Shown: positions 1 to 12,561, counted from the stretch's first letter. The stretch: DNA of 64,000 nucleotides from Diospyros lotus (GCF_014633365.1 NC_068339.1:32187316-32251315), one strand, 5' to 3'. Numbers and translations are program-made. The notes: generated by a model from the letters alone, not told the origin.

Positions 1-1924
1 ACAATTGTAGAATACCCACACACACCCTTTACAACCTTGAGCATCATAGCTGCTATTCACAATGCAACATTCGAAGACTTCCAAAATCCAATAAATAATA
101 TGTTCATAGTATATAGTAATCCCCGACTTACACCCTTAACAACATAAAAGGGAAATCCAAGCCTTACATAACCCCTGTTTATACAACTGTAGTACATAAT
201 GCTCAAACAAAACCAAAGGTTACATAGGATCCATAGTACATGAAGTTAAACTAAACATCGGCCTCCTCGTAGCCTTTTCTCCTGCTTGTTTTCAGGGTAC
301 GTGTCATGCTAATATACCTGGGACATAGAATGTCCCAAGGGCATCAACCCAAGTTAGATATGACATCTAAGTGAGTGACTCAGAGAATAAGATTACATGC
401 GTGCAAATGCAATCATGCCATTATGAAATCCACCCTTGTGGTAGCAATGCCAAGGTGTTGCAATCACCTCCACGATCATCACAGTCACTCCTGGCTCATC
501 ACCAAAGAACGAGGTCTTCCATGATGTCCCAACAACTAGCCACAGTCACCAATATGAACATGATATATGACAAAGTAGAAGGAATATGCAACAAAGGAAA
601 ATATGACATGTAAGCCGCAAAGGCATGATGTGCAAGCCAACACACAAGTGAAGCAACAAATGCTCAAAATGCCACAAAACATGCAGGAATCACTCACCTT
701 GATCGGTTACCTTAGGAAGCACGATTTACAACGAGCGGAATGGGTTTTCTCGCAGTTTTTCTTACTGCTTGGCATGAATTTCGAGAAAGACCCAAAAATT
801 CTGTCAAGGCTTATTCTCCATCGACTTTCTCCCTTCTTTTTGGTAACATTTCCTCTCTCAAACTCCCTTCATTTTCCTCCTTTCTTGGTGCCCAAAATGA
901 ATAACCCCAAAGCCCTTATTTATGGGAAACTTCGGCGAACCAAATCGTACCATGTGTCGCATCATCATTCCATCCATGTGCATCCAACCAAAGTGTGCCA
1001 TGTGTCCCTGATATTTTGAACCTTCACATGTTTAATTTGATTTTCCAATATTCCCATCATTACGTCCCACATGGTTTAATTCATTTTCTACGTTTCCATC
1101 ATTACACATTTAATTAATAACTACATCCCACATGGTTAATTGCATTTTTCACATTTCTCATCATTACACTTCAAATCTTATCTCCAAATGGCCAATGAAT
1201 GCTTGCCACATGTCTTTAGAGATAATGTTTGGGGACTTTTGCAAACTTGGAAGCTAAGTAAGCTTTTCCTTAACCAATCATGCAATGCCACCTCAAAGAG
1301 TCATTATGAGCCATCATGTGACCTTAACTTAACTTCCAAGTAACCCAATAGTTGATTTCCATGTGTCATTGAAGATAAGGCTTCATTATTTCTCCCATGT
1401 GCATCCAACCCAAATGCACCTCTCGTCTCTTAATTGAATTTAATAGAGTTTAGAATCCAAAGCTCCATTTGTTTTGAGTGTTCACACTATGCTCATCATT
1501 ACACCCATAATCATTACAGCCATAATTATAAGATTTCAACCAATCCAATTGTGACACCTAGGGGGGGCACTTGGCCATTCATGATTTACCCATGGATGAT
1601 ATTTTTAAGGTTTCAAGAACTACACATTGGCCCGAACTTTTTGGATAATTTGCACTTAGGCCCTTGCAACTTGGTCCCTGGGCCATTTTTAATTGCACTT
1701 TTTGGTCCGCAAAGAATGGATAAATTACACTTAGCACCCCAAGATTTTAGGTAAATTACACTTTTACCCGACTTCAGTATTTATGATTTTGCCACTAGTT
1801 CAGAAACTGAATTTTTCCCTCAAGGCTTCCTCAATTCCTTGAAAGGGCCTATTTCCTCAAGTATTAGAACCTAAGAATCTCAAGTATTACCTAATTTTTG
1901 ATTTTGAAAATCTGGGGTGTTACA
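1..1924 (-). mobile_element. Ty3/gypsy-type LTR, left end outside window
   Basis: AT-rich non-coding sequence that ends in GGGGTGTTACA at 1914-1924, the usual terminus of plant gypsy LTRs (TGTAACACCCC when read on the other strand). A hairpin GGGACA-TAGAA-TGTCCC lies near 322-340. A TATA-like box reads CATAAATAAGG on the minus strand near 912-922, which suggests minus orientation. No open reading frame in it resembles a known protein. The sequence downstream (from about 1944) is gypsy integrase, so this LTR probably interrupts an older gypsy element. The site duplication cannot be tested because the left end is missing. Confidence 0.5.
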
Positions 1925-1943
1925 TACTTAATTTCATTTTTTT

Positions 1944-2792
1944 GAATTCAAGTCGAGTTAAAAATCAATTTGATTTTGATTTCAATCGTTTGACTAAATC
2001 AACCTATTTTCTGCCTATTAAGAAGAATTATCCATTGAATAGATTTGGAAAAATTTATATTAAGGAGATCATGAATTTACACGATGTTCCATCCAGCATT
2101 ATATAAGATCGAGATCCTCGTTTGACTTCTCACTTTTGGGGAGCTTTACATGATGCATTAGGATCTCAATTGAAGTTTAGCATGACATTTTATCTGCAGA
2201 TAGATGGTCAGTTAGAGAAGACTATCAGGACTCTCGAGGACATGTTGAGAGCTTGTGTTCTAGATTTTCAAGGTAGTTGGGATGAGCATCTACCTTTCGT
2301 GGAATTTTCCTACAATAATAGTTTTCACTCAAGTATTGGAATGGCATCGATTAAGCTTTATATGGGCGACCGTATTGATTGTTGATATGTAGGGAAGAAA
2401 TTGGTGATAGGGCTTTATTAGATCCTGAAATTGTTGAGCAGACGTAAAAAAAGATTCGAGTGATCAAAGCAAGAATGAAAACAACCCAAGACAGACAAAA
2501 AAGTTATGCAGACAAGTGACAATGAGACCTTGAGTTTGAGGTATATGACCATATTTGGTTGAGAGTCATGGCCATTCAAGGAGTTCGAAGATTTGGTGTA
2601 ATAGGAAAGCTTAGTCCCCGTTACATTGGTCCATTTGAGATTTTGAGACGGATAGGGACTTTGGCATATGAGTTAGCTTTGCCACCTCATCTGTCCCATG
2701 TTCATAACGTGTTTTCGATGTTGAGGAATTATCTGTCAGATCCTCAGCATGTGAATGATTTTCAGAATCTTGAAGTTAGAGAAGACGTGTAA
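1944..2792 (+). pseudogene. Ty3/gypsy integrase remnant (chromovirus, Tekay/Del-like)
   Basis: Degenerate integrase core and C-terminal domain. The reading begins near NRLTKSTYFLPI (1973 on), where the family has DRLTKSAHFLPI, so the first catalytic Asp is Asn. A stop codon at 2104-2106 stands just before DRDPRLTSHFWG, the second Asp motif. The motif QIDGQLEKTIRTLEDMLRAC follows with the catalytic Glu, then LPFVEFSYNNSFHSSIGMA. A frame change follows the decayed YGR region. The C-terminal part (2559-2792) has GVRRFGVIGKLSPRYIGPFE and LPPHLSHVHNVFSMLRNYL, typical of the region before the chromodomain. The chromodomain itself is missing: similarity stops near 2792. The element is inactive. Assignment to the Tekay/Del branch is from memory of the motifs and needs a tree. 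Confidence 0.85.
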
Positions 2793-4009
2793 GGAATGGC
2801 GTATTTGTTGATAGGGTGAAGTAGCATGCAAGAATTTGGTGTATCTTGCATGTATTTTTGGTGGTCATATGTTAATTCTCGTGTTTGGGGTCCAATTGTC
2901 TACAAAAAGGGTTAATTTAGTTGATAAAAGGCTTTTGGGAATTCTATTAGTCGACAGTTGCCCTAAACTGTTAACAAAATGGGTGAAAAAGCTTTTGTTA
3001 GTCGACAATTGCTTCCCCATATGTCGACTAAGTCTGGCCTTTGACAGGCCGTACATCCTCCACTAATTTGGGCATAACCTTTTGTAGAAAAATCGAAATT
3101 GTGAACCGTTTGTTGTGTTATAAACTAAACTTGATAGGATTTGTTTTGGTATAGGTTTTAGATTATTTGGCTAAGATTTGAGTGGTCTAACCTTGTTTCC
3201 AATGCAGGTCCAGTTGTTTTCAACCAACATTTGGGAGTCTGTTTAGGTGCTTATGAATGGGGAACCTTGGGGTGATTCTATCATGGAAATATCTTTGGCT
3301 AAGATGGGGGTAACAACATTTTAAGAATGCATTATTCTATGTGGTCGGTAGTAAGGATGCATAGTACATGGTGGCATACATTTGTGCATTCTGAACTATT
3401 TTGTATGGCATTAAATGTGCATGTGAACAAAGGATATCCTAATAATGCTGGTAGGCTTACGCTTGGCTGTTTGGGCTTTGGTTCATAATGCCGCTTGGTG
3501 TTAAACCAGTGTGTGGGTGGATGATAATCCACAAGAATATGGAATGCCATCTGGCACGAACCAGAGCGTGGGTGGATGAAGATCCACATCATTTATGCAT
3601 CTTGCATGGGTTTACATATACATTGACATAGAGCATGACATCGGGCATGATGATTAATAATTAGCCATGGTGAAAACTTCTCAACCTAATCTTATTTATC
3701 TTGTTTCCATTGCAAGTCCCTCGTGGTAAGGGAGTTTCTTATGTTTGTAGTTGAGATATCATGTTTGCTTATCTTGATTTATTCATTATGCCTTTATTTG
3801 CTATATGAACTTGTTGAGCCTTGTGGCTCATATTGCTTCATTGAGTCATTCCAGGTAAAGACAAGGGAAAGACAAGGAAGGGTGGTGAGTCTAGCCATGC
3901 TTGAGTGGGTGTAGATATGTGTACAAAGTCACTCCAAGCCTATGGTCCTTGGGGGTTGTTTTGAAGGTGAAGGGCTAAAAGTTGTATTTGATGTATTTTA
4001 AATTTTTAG
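2793..4009 (+). mobile_element. Gypsy-type LTR fragment with GTCGAC motifs
   Basis: Non-coding sequence following the truncated integrase. It contains a cluster of GTCGAC-type motifs (about 2893-3030), then TGAGCC-TTGT-GGCTCA at about 3816-3831 followed by CATTCCAGGTAAAG at 3848-3861. The same hairpin and motif occur in LTRs elsewhere in the window (57172, and on the minus strand at 16160-16240), so I read this as LTR sequence in plus orientation. Its right side is interrupted at 4010 by another LTR. Confidence 0.5.
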
Positions 4010-4235
4010 TGTAACGACCCACTAGAGGGCCCAGTATTTATTTAGAGTTATTTGAGTATTTATTAAATTTTTGAGAATTTGCCAATTAATTATTTAATGT
4101 GGCAATTTAGAGATTTTAAAGGAAAAGAATAGCATTTAATTCTCTTTAATTATATGGAAATTCAATATAAGGACATGATGGTCATTTAAGAATTTGTTAT
4201 AAGAATTTAATTATTTTAATTAGAGTTATTAAGAG

Positions 4236-6404
4236 TGTAACACCCAAAATTTCTTGAGCGTGTTATATCTTAGGATTTCGGGAATGTAAAAATTTTTTTA
4301 TATCACAAAAGTTGTCATACATCACACAATATCCCAAAAATCCAAATTTACACCTTCTCAGCTTAACAAACCCAATAATCGAATAGCTAAGACAGGCCTT
4401 AAAATCTCGAATGCTGAAGCTAGATCGAACCTGATATGGTTCACAACCATAATACTTTATTTATCATAAAATTGTTCAAAACGTCTACAAAATATATTAC
4501 ATGGACATCATTAAGTGACAACCGAACATCTTAAACATATCCAAAATTACATAGGTTTGCACATAAACATAGATATGCTAAACATGCTACAGGCAGTAAG
4601 TAAACTTATCCTTCAGCTACCTCCTTTCCCTTAGAGCTGCTCGTCAAACCTGGAACGTTTGAATATTTCAGGGACATAATCTAATTAGAAGATGAATCTT
4701 CTAGTGAGAAACTCCAAAAACAGTTTATATCGATGCATGATCAGTTATAAAATGCATGAGAAGACAACGAGAACTACTCCGAAGTGCCTCGTGAACACGT
4801 TAGCCTCCTCCAACGAGAGCTTTCTCAATGGCGCACGCATAGCACCTCTCGGGAAGTCCCTAACCATGTCACTTCGGCCCGACCTCATAGCACTCATGCA
4901 AGCACCGCATTCGTTGTTCCTTAGGCTCACGCTCTTCCCCACGAGAGCTTTATCGATAGCGCACACATAGCTCCTCTCGGGGGATATCCGAATTTTGCCC
5001 TCGGTCAACAACAAATAGGTACAATAGTATGGCCACACGAATTTTATAAATGCAACAGTTAAAAAGCCAACAACATATATTTTTCAAAAAAATACAGTTC
5101 ATATATGCAGCATGATTTCACGTAAGAGAATAACAAGAGTTTATATGTAAGAATTTCACGAAACACATCTCATGCAATAGAAGTCTCTCATAAGAGAATA
5201 AAAATTAGGATTTGGAGTATAGGAGTCTCACCTTGTTGGTTTATTTCTTCGACGGTATAATTTCACAGCAAACGGCCTAGGTTTCTGCAGAAAACATGTG
5301 TTTTGGTAAACCTAACCTTAAATATTTTTATATGGGGTTGAAGGGTATTAAATTAGGGGCATAAATAGAAAATTTCATGGAAAAAGCACCCTTCACGCTC
5401 CCCAATAAGTCTAGCCACGCGCCCTCACGCGCAGCTATTATTCGGCGCATGTATCTCACGCGCTGCACAGCAGTCTCGGACTGCTTTGCCTCGGGTTGGT
5501 ATTTCGTCCATAACTTCCTCGTTTTAACTTCGATTCGACCCCCATTTGAACCTACGCGACCCTTTCTTCCCTTTCTACAGGATTATAAAAAAAAATTGGA
5601 CTTACCTCACTTTTTTGCTGACTGATTTTGGCGAACTCCGACGAAGACCCGCAACTCCGATGAGGCTCGTTCTCCGCCGCTTCTTCGCCGCTTTCTTCCC
5701 GCCTTCTTGCCGAACTCCCTTCTCTCTCTCTAGAGAAAGCTCCTACTCTTAGAGTGCTTCACTCCTCAAACTTGGTTGGAATGATTTGAGAAGAACCCAT
5801 GGTGCCTTTTTATAGATTTCTCAACCAATTACATTATGCCACTTGTCAAAATCTTAGCCATGGACTCCAAAGACTCAAAGCCATAATTGAGTGGCTTTTG
5901 AAATCCAAAACTAGAATGAATTTAACTTTTGGAATCCAAGCTAAAACCCTAAAATTCTTTCAAATAACACTTTGGCCCTTATTTCAAGTCCTCAACTTTA
6001 ATATTTTACCACATAAGCTCTTAATTTTATCCTTATTTCGTTTGGATAATTCTCTAATTACAATTACACCCTCAAACATCAAATTTATCGAGATACTTAA
6101 AATCTCAAAATTAATAACTCAAAATTAGTCAATATATATGATTTTTTGGAAGCCCCTTACCATCATTCGGTCTTTTTAGGCTACAACTTAGCTTAACCGA
6201 AAATCATTTCTGATTTGATTTCTTTTAGCGTCATAAATCTCGCCTCGAGACGCTCATCAAAAATATACCTTTAACCTTAGGTATTTAAGCTCTAGGGTAC
6301 TCCCTACGACCGATTCGGTCACTCGTTGCCAATTCAAACATATTTTCGGTATTTTAAACTCACTTAAAATACGTGGCATCTTCACAAAAATATGGGGTAT
6401 TATA
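4236..6404 (-). mobile_element. Solo gypsy-type LTR with AAGAG site duplication
   Basis: Starts TGTAACACCC and ends GGGGTATTATA. AAGAG lies directly on both sides (4231-4235 and 6405-6409), a perfect 5-bp duplication. The minus strand carries a TATA box TATAAAAAGG near 5802-5812 and a splice-donor-like AAGGTGAGAC near 5229-5238, which sets the orientation. GC-richer stretches lie near 5395-5480 and 5630-5740. Its right end, about 6150-6404, is homologous to 8898-9160. There is no internal coding region, so it is a solo LTR of 2.17 kb. The final base is A but the penultimate base is T instead of C. Confidence 0.8.
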
Positions 6405-7149
6405 AAGAGATTGGGAGTTCATACGTGAGAAGGAAAAGGATTGAGAAGTCTCCTAGTTGTATAAGGAGAAGGAGATGTGGGCTTTAGGGCTGCCTCTTGA
6501 TTATATATATATTCATAGCGCTTGGGTTTATTCACACTATGAAGAACAGAGAGCTTGAGAGGTTGTGGCAGAGGATTGAAGGGTTGCATCAGTGCTTTGG
6601 CATAGAAGATTTCCCTTGAAATAGTTAGAGTCGATCCAGGATCATCGTAAGGAAAGTATCTGTCCCTGTAAAGCTTCCTTACAGGATTATGATTCAGTAT
6701 TAATCTCAGTTATTCAAAGATTATTTGGTATATTTTTCTCATAGTTTAACAGTTGTAGATGCGTATATATTTATATATGTGCGTAGAAGAATGAATGCAT
6801 GAAGAAGATATGCGTAATTCTTTATAGCGATTCTTTTAAATATGATATTCGAATCATGTTGGCATATGTTCTCAGATTAAACAGGACTCTTCGTTCTTGT
6901 TCCAAAATCTTTATCAGTTTGTGTTTACATGCATTTGTATATATGCAGTTATATCAATATCCAGTGAGTTTGTGATAAGTGATGCATAAATTCTTGCAGC
7001 ATTTTCCTTTAGAAACGATCTTTGATTTATTCTTATGTTAGTTCATGTCGATTGGGACTAGTCTTCCAAGATTTCTTTCGGAATGGTGTAGTTATGTTGA
7101 GTTTTTAATTCAAGATGAATTCTTAGTGTTATTGTAAGGTTTTCTCTTA

Positions 7150-7680
7150 TGATGATTTAGATATTCGAATGAGTCCTATGTCATTTGAATGAGTCATGTG
7201 TTATTCGAATGAGTTCTTAGCATTATTGTATCATTCGTATGCGTTCTTGAAGTTTTGAGTGTGTCATTCGAATGAGTTTTCTTGTCATTCGAATGAGTCA
7301 TTGAAGATCTGAGTAAGCTTTTGCTTTGCATCATCTAGCATTTGAATGAAGTCTCCTTGTCATTCGAATGACCCATGAGTATTCCATTCATTCATTCATT
7401 CGAATGGGGTATTATTGATTCGAATGAGTTGCATTCTGCTCGTTCAAATGCTGGAGAATTGCCAAATTGATTCGAATGAATTTGTGAGTCATTCGAATGA
7501 GTCATTGAAAGATCCGAATAACCTTTGTTATATATCATCTATCATTCGGATGAGTTTCTATCATTTGAATGACCCTGGTGCAGTCCATTTATTTCATTCG
7601 AATGAGTTGCTATTGCATTCGAATGACCTTCCCTACATTTGAATGACTCTCTTGAGATATGCGAATGACATCCAGTAAAT
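7150..7680. repeat. Cluster of TCATTCGAATGA palindromes
   Basis: About twenty exact or near copies of the 12-bp palindrome TCATTCGAATGA in roughly 530 bp, irregularly spaced (about 15-60 bp). Several are exact, for example near 7264, 7285, 7358, 7490 and 7592. Variants mostly change the central CG to TG or lose it, such as CATTTGAATGA. The spacer between copies is not conserved, so this is not an ordinary tandem array. It lies inside an LTR-like sequence. Confidence 0.8.
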
Positions 7681-8884
7681 TCTTAATGCAAGTCTTAAAT
7701 TTAATATAAATATTCAATACGTCAAATATTGAATTGTCATGCCAAGATATGATAAAATCCAGTAAACCATACCCTGACTCAGAAATTACAGAATTTTGTA
7801 TCTCAATATAGCTGATGAAGATCATATACCATATTTAGCAATTATTATGACATGTTCAACATTATTTTGTGAGATTATGTGCATACATATTTGTATGAAC
7901 ATTGAGCATTACTTTATATGGAGCACTACATATCATATGCTAGCATTTTAATGAGCATTGCATTATACGCGCCAGGTGGCTTGTCTGTGGGGATCCCGCT
8001 AGTATCAGTTTTAGTTTCAGCTTAGTTTGTGAGCTGCCTGCCTGATGGCCACTAGGGGACTAGGGGCATATTGCCAATAGTATGTGCTTACAAATTTTAT
8101 GTTTGTAGGATTCAGATCAGTCAGGTATGTTTTACAGTTATGTGGGCTTATGAGTCAAAGTTGCATACCTTCATTAACTTTACAGTTTATGTTCATTATA
8201 TCTTATAAATGCAACCTTATAGTGATTCTCATATCTCTCAGTACAAGGATAGTTATAATCTTTATGAGTATCGATATTTCTCGATTTAGGTTTAGTTATT
8301 CTTTCCAGCTTATTATTTGCTGAGTTTTGTAGCTCACATTGTACTCTTCACCATTCTAGGTCCTAGCGGGGAGTACCAGATGTGGGGCCTAGTAGCAGTG
8401 ATCAGTAGCGAGTGCACTTAGAGCCGCTCAAGATCAAAGATGTTTGGGAGTTTGTTAGTTTAGAGTGTCTTGTCAGTTAGGTTTATTTGATATTTCAGTT
8501 GAGGGATTGTCCCTTAGACAGAGTTTACGGTTTTTGGTCTATGTTGACTCAAGAGTTTTATTTCAGTTGATTGAGTTATTCATTTATGGTATCAGATTTC
8601 AGTTTATCAGTAAGTTTACTTTATTTTATCTATTTTCCGTAGCACCTTTTCTCGGGCAGTTCTAGGAGAGGGGGTGTTACATTTGGTGCCCTTCTCATTA
8701 TTTTGTTACTTATGGGTTGATGTGCCTGATTAAAAGATTGATGTAATGTTTCATTATTACGTAAGCTTCTTTTGGAATGGAAATGAAATGGGTATCTTGT
8801 GGATTTTGGTTTTGGTGCCTTCTTATTGTGACCCTCTCACGGACCTTCTATGCTAGCAAAAGTTCCGGAAGGCGGGTCGTTATA

Positions 8885-9160
8885 CTTAGGGTTCCTGGAT
8901 TTCCTGAAAGCCCCTTACCATCATTCATTTTTCAGACTATAACTTACTTGTACCGAAAACCATCTCAGATTTGATTTCTTTCGGCCTCATAAATCTCCCC
9001 TCAAGACGCTCGTCGATGTCATACGCTTTTCTTTAGACATATAAGCTCCAGGACACTCCCTGCCATCGATTCGATGATTTATTTTACTATTAAACCAATT
9101 TTTCGGTATTACGAACTCGTTTAAATTATGTTACAACCTCATGAAAACATGGGTATTATA
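8885..9160 (-). mobile_element. LTR end fragment homologous to 6150-6404
   Basis: Shares AAAGCCCCTTACCATCATTC and AGATTTGATTTCTTT with the right part of the LTR at 4236-6404. Both also have the phrase ending GGTATTATA at their terminus (9160 here). It is the right end of a second copy of that LTR family; the rest of this copy is not contiguous with it. Confidence 0.65.
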
Positions 9161-10370
9161 TGCGTGTCCTACCTTCTCTTGAAATTTTGTTTGTACTTCT
9201 CTTCTCACCTCGCTCCCCTCGTATCTAACACGAGATTTCTATCACTTTAATGTAAAGTAGTATAGGAATTGATGTACAGAAGCATGAATATCAAAATAAG
9301 GAGTTGCCAAAAAAAGGGGGCCAGAAGCTTAGAAAAGCTTAGAGAGATTTCCATGGCCCAAAAGGTTTGTGAAACCTAGGATTGTGACCTTTTAACCTAA
9401 ATTGGCTCAAAGGGTTAATCATAGAAAGTCCATGATTGTTCACATGTTTAAATTCCCTTATGTTTTTATGTGATAGAATGCATGTTAAGGGTGTATGTTT
9501 ATTACTGTTATGTGATGATGGTATGTATGCATATATGGCATGATGAGACCTTAAATAACAAATCCCTCAAATCAAAATATTAAGACTAGGATAATTGATT
9601 GCCTTCCACCAAGATGGTATGAGCCTACAGTTTTCGTCATCACATGACTTGTTGGCCTTTATTAAGGTCTGTGGCCATATTGACACCTTATACCATGTGA
9701 AAAATGTTATATGGCTTAGTGGGTTGGAATTAACTAAAATTCATTAATTTGTTGCCCTCCATCAAGGTTAATGGGTTTTAGAGGCCCTGTTAGGGAGATG
9801 CATGTGATAAAAGTTATCACCCTGACTATGTAAGAGTTCCAAGAAGTGGGTAATGGCCCCCAAATCTGTCTTAACTCTTTGGCCTTCGTCAAGGTTAGGG
9901 TTGGACGAAGGGTTTAATGTTACTCTGTGAGATGGGAGTGGTAAGAGTACCTACTTAATCGAATTTATTTTGGCTTGTTGGCCTCCGTCAAGGTTAAGGC
10001 GAGCCAGCATAGGAGAAATCCCTGCATGCCCTAGGCTACTTTTATCTTGCAAACCTGCTTGAAAAATGAAAGACCTCTTGCCTCATTTCAAAAACCCCAG
10101 TTCCTTAGGCTCCACAACCCTTCTTACTAGCGAATTAAGCCTTTTTTGGGCCATGGACTCGGTTCATCCTGGATGACCTTCTTTTTTCTCGGGTTTTGCA
10201 GTCTGGACGAGAAGTCTAAGGGGTGCCTCATGTTTTTCTCACTACTCGTTGAGTTTTCACACAACAAATAAATTTTAATTATTGTATTATGACAACCACA
10301 ATTGCTCAATACTAGGAGTTACGATTGTTGAAAAAATCTCCATCCAATTTTGGTTGTTAGAACCATCAAC
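9161..10370. other. Unassigned sequence with short dispersed repeats
   Basis: No gene recognised. Five imperfect copies of TTGGCCTCCGTCAAGGTTA-like sequence occur near 9597, 9648, 9743, 9882 and 9977. Such irregular internal repeats are common in the LTRs and untranslated parts of plant retrotransposons, so the stretch is probably retroelement-derived, but no ends are visible. Confidence 0.4.
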
Positions 10371-10374
10371 ATAC

Positions 10375-10704
10375 CATGGCCATTTCCAGCACTAAAGGAA
10401 CTGCTGACAAAGATGATGTTCTTCCTACAATTGATTATGATCGTTGTCTTAGCTTTTCTCGACATTAAGAAACTATTAGGAAGTTTCTCAAACGCCTATT
10501 CTCCAAGTGGTTGTTGAAACTACTAGAAGTTTGTCGAGAAAACTTTTTCAACTGGTTTTTGTACATTTTCCTAGTACTTCTCGAGTGCCGGGAAAATGCC
10601 TCCCCCTTGCAATTGTTGTATTCTTTTGGTGTTTTTGGGCATTTTCTTTTATTAATAAAACAATTGAATATCTTATTTATCAAAAAAAGAAAAAGAAAAA
10701 AAAA
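10375..10704 (+). mobile_element. LINE-like 3' end with poly-A tail
   Basis: The 3' part reads TTATTAATAAAACAATTG, then CTTATTTATC, then a run of A with a few G (10682-10704). Plant LINE-1 elements commonly end with a pyrimidine-rich stretch, an AATAAAA signal and a short motif before the A tail, and this fits. No reverse transcriptase domain is present, so the copy would be strongly 5'-truncated. The start given is approximate and the flanking duplication was not found. Confidence 0.4.
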
Positions 10705-11771
10705 GTGTAGTGGTATGGATGCACATCATTTCATCACAACCTTTCTATCAAATTCATTAATTGTCAATTGTCCAGTTTCTTCTTTTTAATTTTTATTTTT
10801 TTGGTTTCTTGGACTGCATCTTTCGACATGCTTAATCATGTTAACTACACGCCACCGGTAGTTGGAATAGTAATTGCCTTCCCTCTCTATTAATTAAAGA
10901 ATCTTCAAAATGTATATTTCTAGTGCACGCGTGTTACGAATTCAATCTCAACTAAAAAATATATAACATAATTAAGCGCATATATATATATATATATAAT
11001 ATGCATCATAATTAGCCGCCGGACTCAATTGATGGACGCAATAATGCCGAGAAAGAAAATGGAGACTGTTACCACTAGCAATAATTATAGAGTAGCACTA
11101 CTAGCAAAGCAAAGTCTTTTGGCATTCATCGGTTTCCTTTTCACATGTGATCGCAGCATCTATGGTCGTTTTCAATTCATGTACCTTCTCCTTTGGCCTT
11201 GTCCCCCATTAAATTCCCTTTGTCTCAATGCTGTTAATATTTTAACCATACATGTATACACCATTTTTCATACAAAAAATCCGGAGTTGGTGAGCATTTT
11301 GGGGGCACTGCTTTTGTCTTACTCCAACTGACAAATTAGATTAAATTAAGCTTAGATTAGGTCTATCACTAAATTTTTTTTGTATAGAAGTCAATGGTAG
11401 TTTTCAAGTTCAATTAGCTCATCAGAGGACAACCAAGAAAAAACAGAAAAAAAGACTTTAGTAATTATAGTACCTAAGTCTCTCGCTAAGTCTTTATTGG
11501 CCCTTCACTGTAATACCCTTTTGCTAAATATTCATTCTATTAGATCCATTCCCTACATAGAAACTTTTATTAATTTTTTCTTTGACATGATAAAATCATC
11601 CTATAGACAAACATATTCCATCTCAAAAATTAAAAATCTATCTCTATCATCTGTATTAGCCCCAATTTTTTTTTTTTTTTTTAAAGGAAGATCACTACTA
11701 AGTAATTCAAGCTTGTGTTTCTTGGCCTTTAAAGATTGCACAATACATAAAATGGAGAGATACCACCGAGT
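10705..11771. other. Gene-free AT-rich stretch
   Basis: I see no coding sequence here. It contains a (TA)n microsatellite near 10980-11000 and a T run of about 18 bases near 11667-11684. It could be low-copy intergenic DNA, as it lacks the repeated motifs of the neighbouring LTRs. Confidence 0.5.
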
Positions 11772-12345
11772 TTGAAAATCATCAATCATTTTTGGGTTCT
11801 CTACAAAAAGAGACCCGGTGCTTGGCACCTTTTACATGGTCACAAAATCTTTCTACCCCATCGTTGTCCTAGAGTGATAGAAGTAGCCAAAATGTTAAGT
11901 ATTGGGGTCCACTCCTCAGTCCTCATGAAGGACAAAAAACCCCATGAGTACCGCGCAACCATTAGGGTTTAGTTGAGCCAGCGTTAACTCATTCTCACAC
12001 AAAAATTGCATTCCAAAAGGGTGGAGTGGGAGTCATATATAAGCCCATCCTCAAGCTATCAAGGTGAATAGCTACACCTCTCCCTACAACACTCAGAGTT
12101 CTCTCCTCCATCCTTGTCCTCCTCGGCATCCACAAGGGTAGAATATCAAACACCCTACAAATTCCCTCTACATCGTGGAAGTTTAAAATCGATTGTTGGC
12201 ATCTAGAAGGCACCAATCCCTTAGTCACAAGACTCTTTCTAGCCACTCGAGTGAAATTGGGCCAATCCTTTGGGTCAGGTCTTTCAGGATAAGTCTTTGA
12301 GGTAAGTCTTCTACTTAAACCCTTTCGGGAGGCAAACAAACTCTC
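11772..12345 (-). pseudogene. Possible gypsy gag-like remnant
   Basis: On the minus strand an open stretch (12339 to 11995) includes LWMPRRTRMEERTL and then VAIHLDSLRMGLYMTPTPPF. This resembles the region of plant retroelement proteins annotated as putative gypsy-type transposon (HLDSLRxGLRLPLHPFF-like). Downstream, toward 11790, the same strand shows stops and frame changes. The similarity is from memory and short, so the call is tentative; the alternative is a chance reading frame. Confidence 0.3.
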
Positions 12346-12561
12346 TTGGGCTTCTAGAAGCTCTTTGTGACAATTTTTCAGGGATATCTAAACATGCAAT
12401 GCCTTTGTGTAATAGAAAAAAGTCAGTGGGATCCACATGTGGTCCCTCTATTATTTATAAACTAGCCTTTTGGAATGCAAGACAATGCCATAGTTATTGA
12501 GCATGTGAGTCATCGGTTTTAAAAATCCGCGAGTCTCTAGGACCAAAACTATTAAGTCATA

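Larger units (their letters stand above)
4010..8884 (+). mobile_element. Composite gypsy-type LTR insertion
   Basis: Starts TGTAACGACCC at 4010 and ends GGGTCGTTATA at 8884. The flanks are TTTAG (4005-4009) and CTTAG (8885-8889), a 5-bp site duplication with one mismatch. A second LTR (4236-6404) is nested in it. The inner part holds the TCATTCGAATGA cluster, a hairpin GAGTT-TTGTA-GCTC near 8320 and CATTCTAGGT near 8352. A further LTR-like terminus GGGGGTGTTACA at 8665-8676 has no left partner I can see, so the unit may contain more than one insertion. No coding sequence. Confidence 0.5.

Noticed and set aside
7150..7680. CRISPR-like array (short repeats with unrelated spacers).
   Set aside because: Repeat of only about 12 bp, irregular spacing, many variants, no cas genes and plant genomic context.
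10465..10789. Overlapping frames near 10465-10789 as a small host gene.
   Set aside because: They overlap on both strands and run into the A tail of a LINE-like 3' end; no domain recognised.
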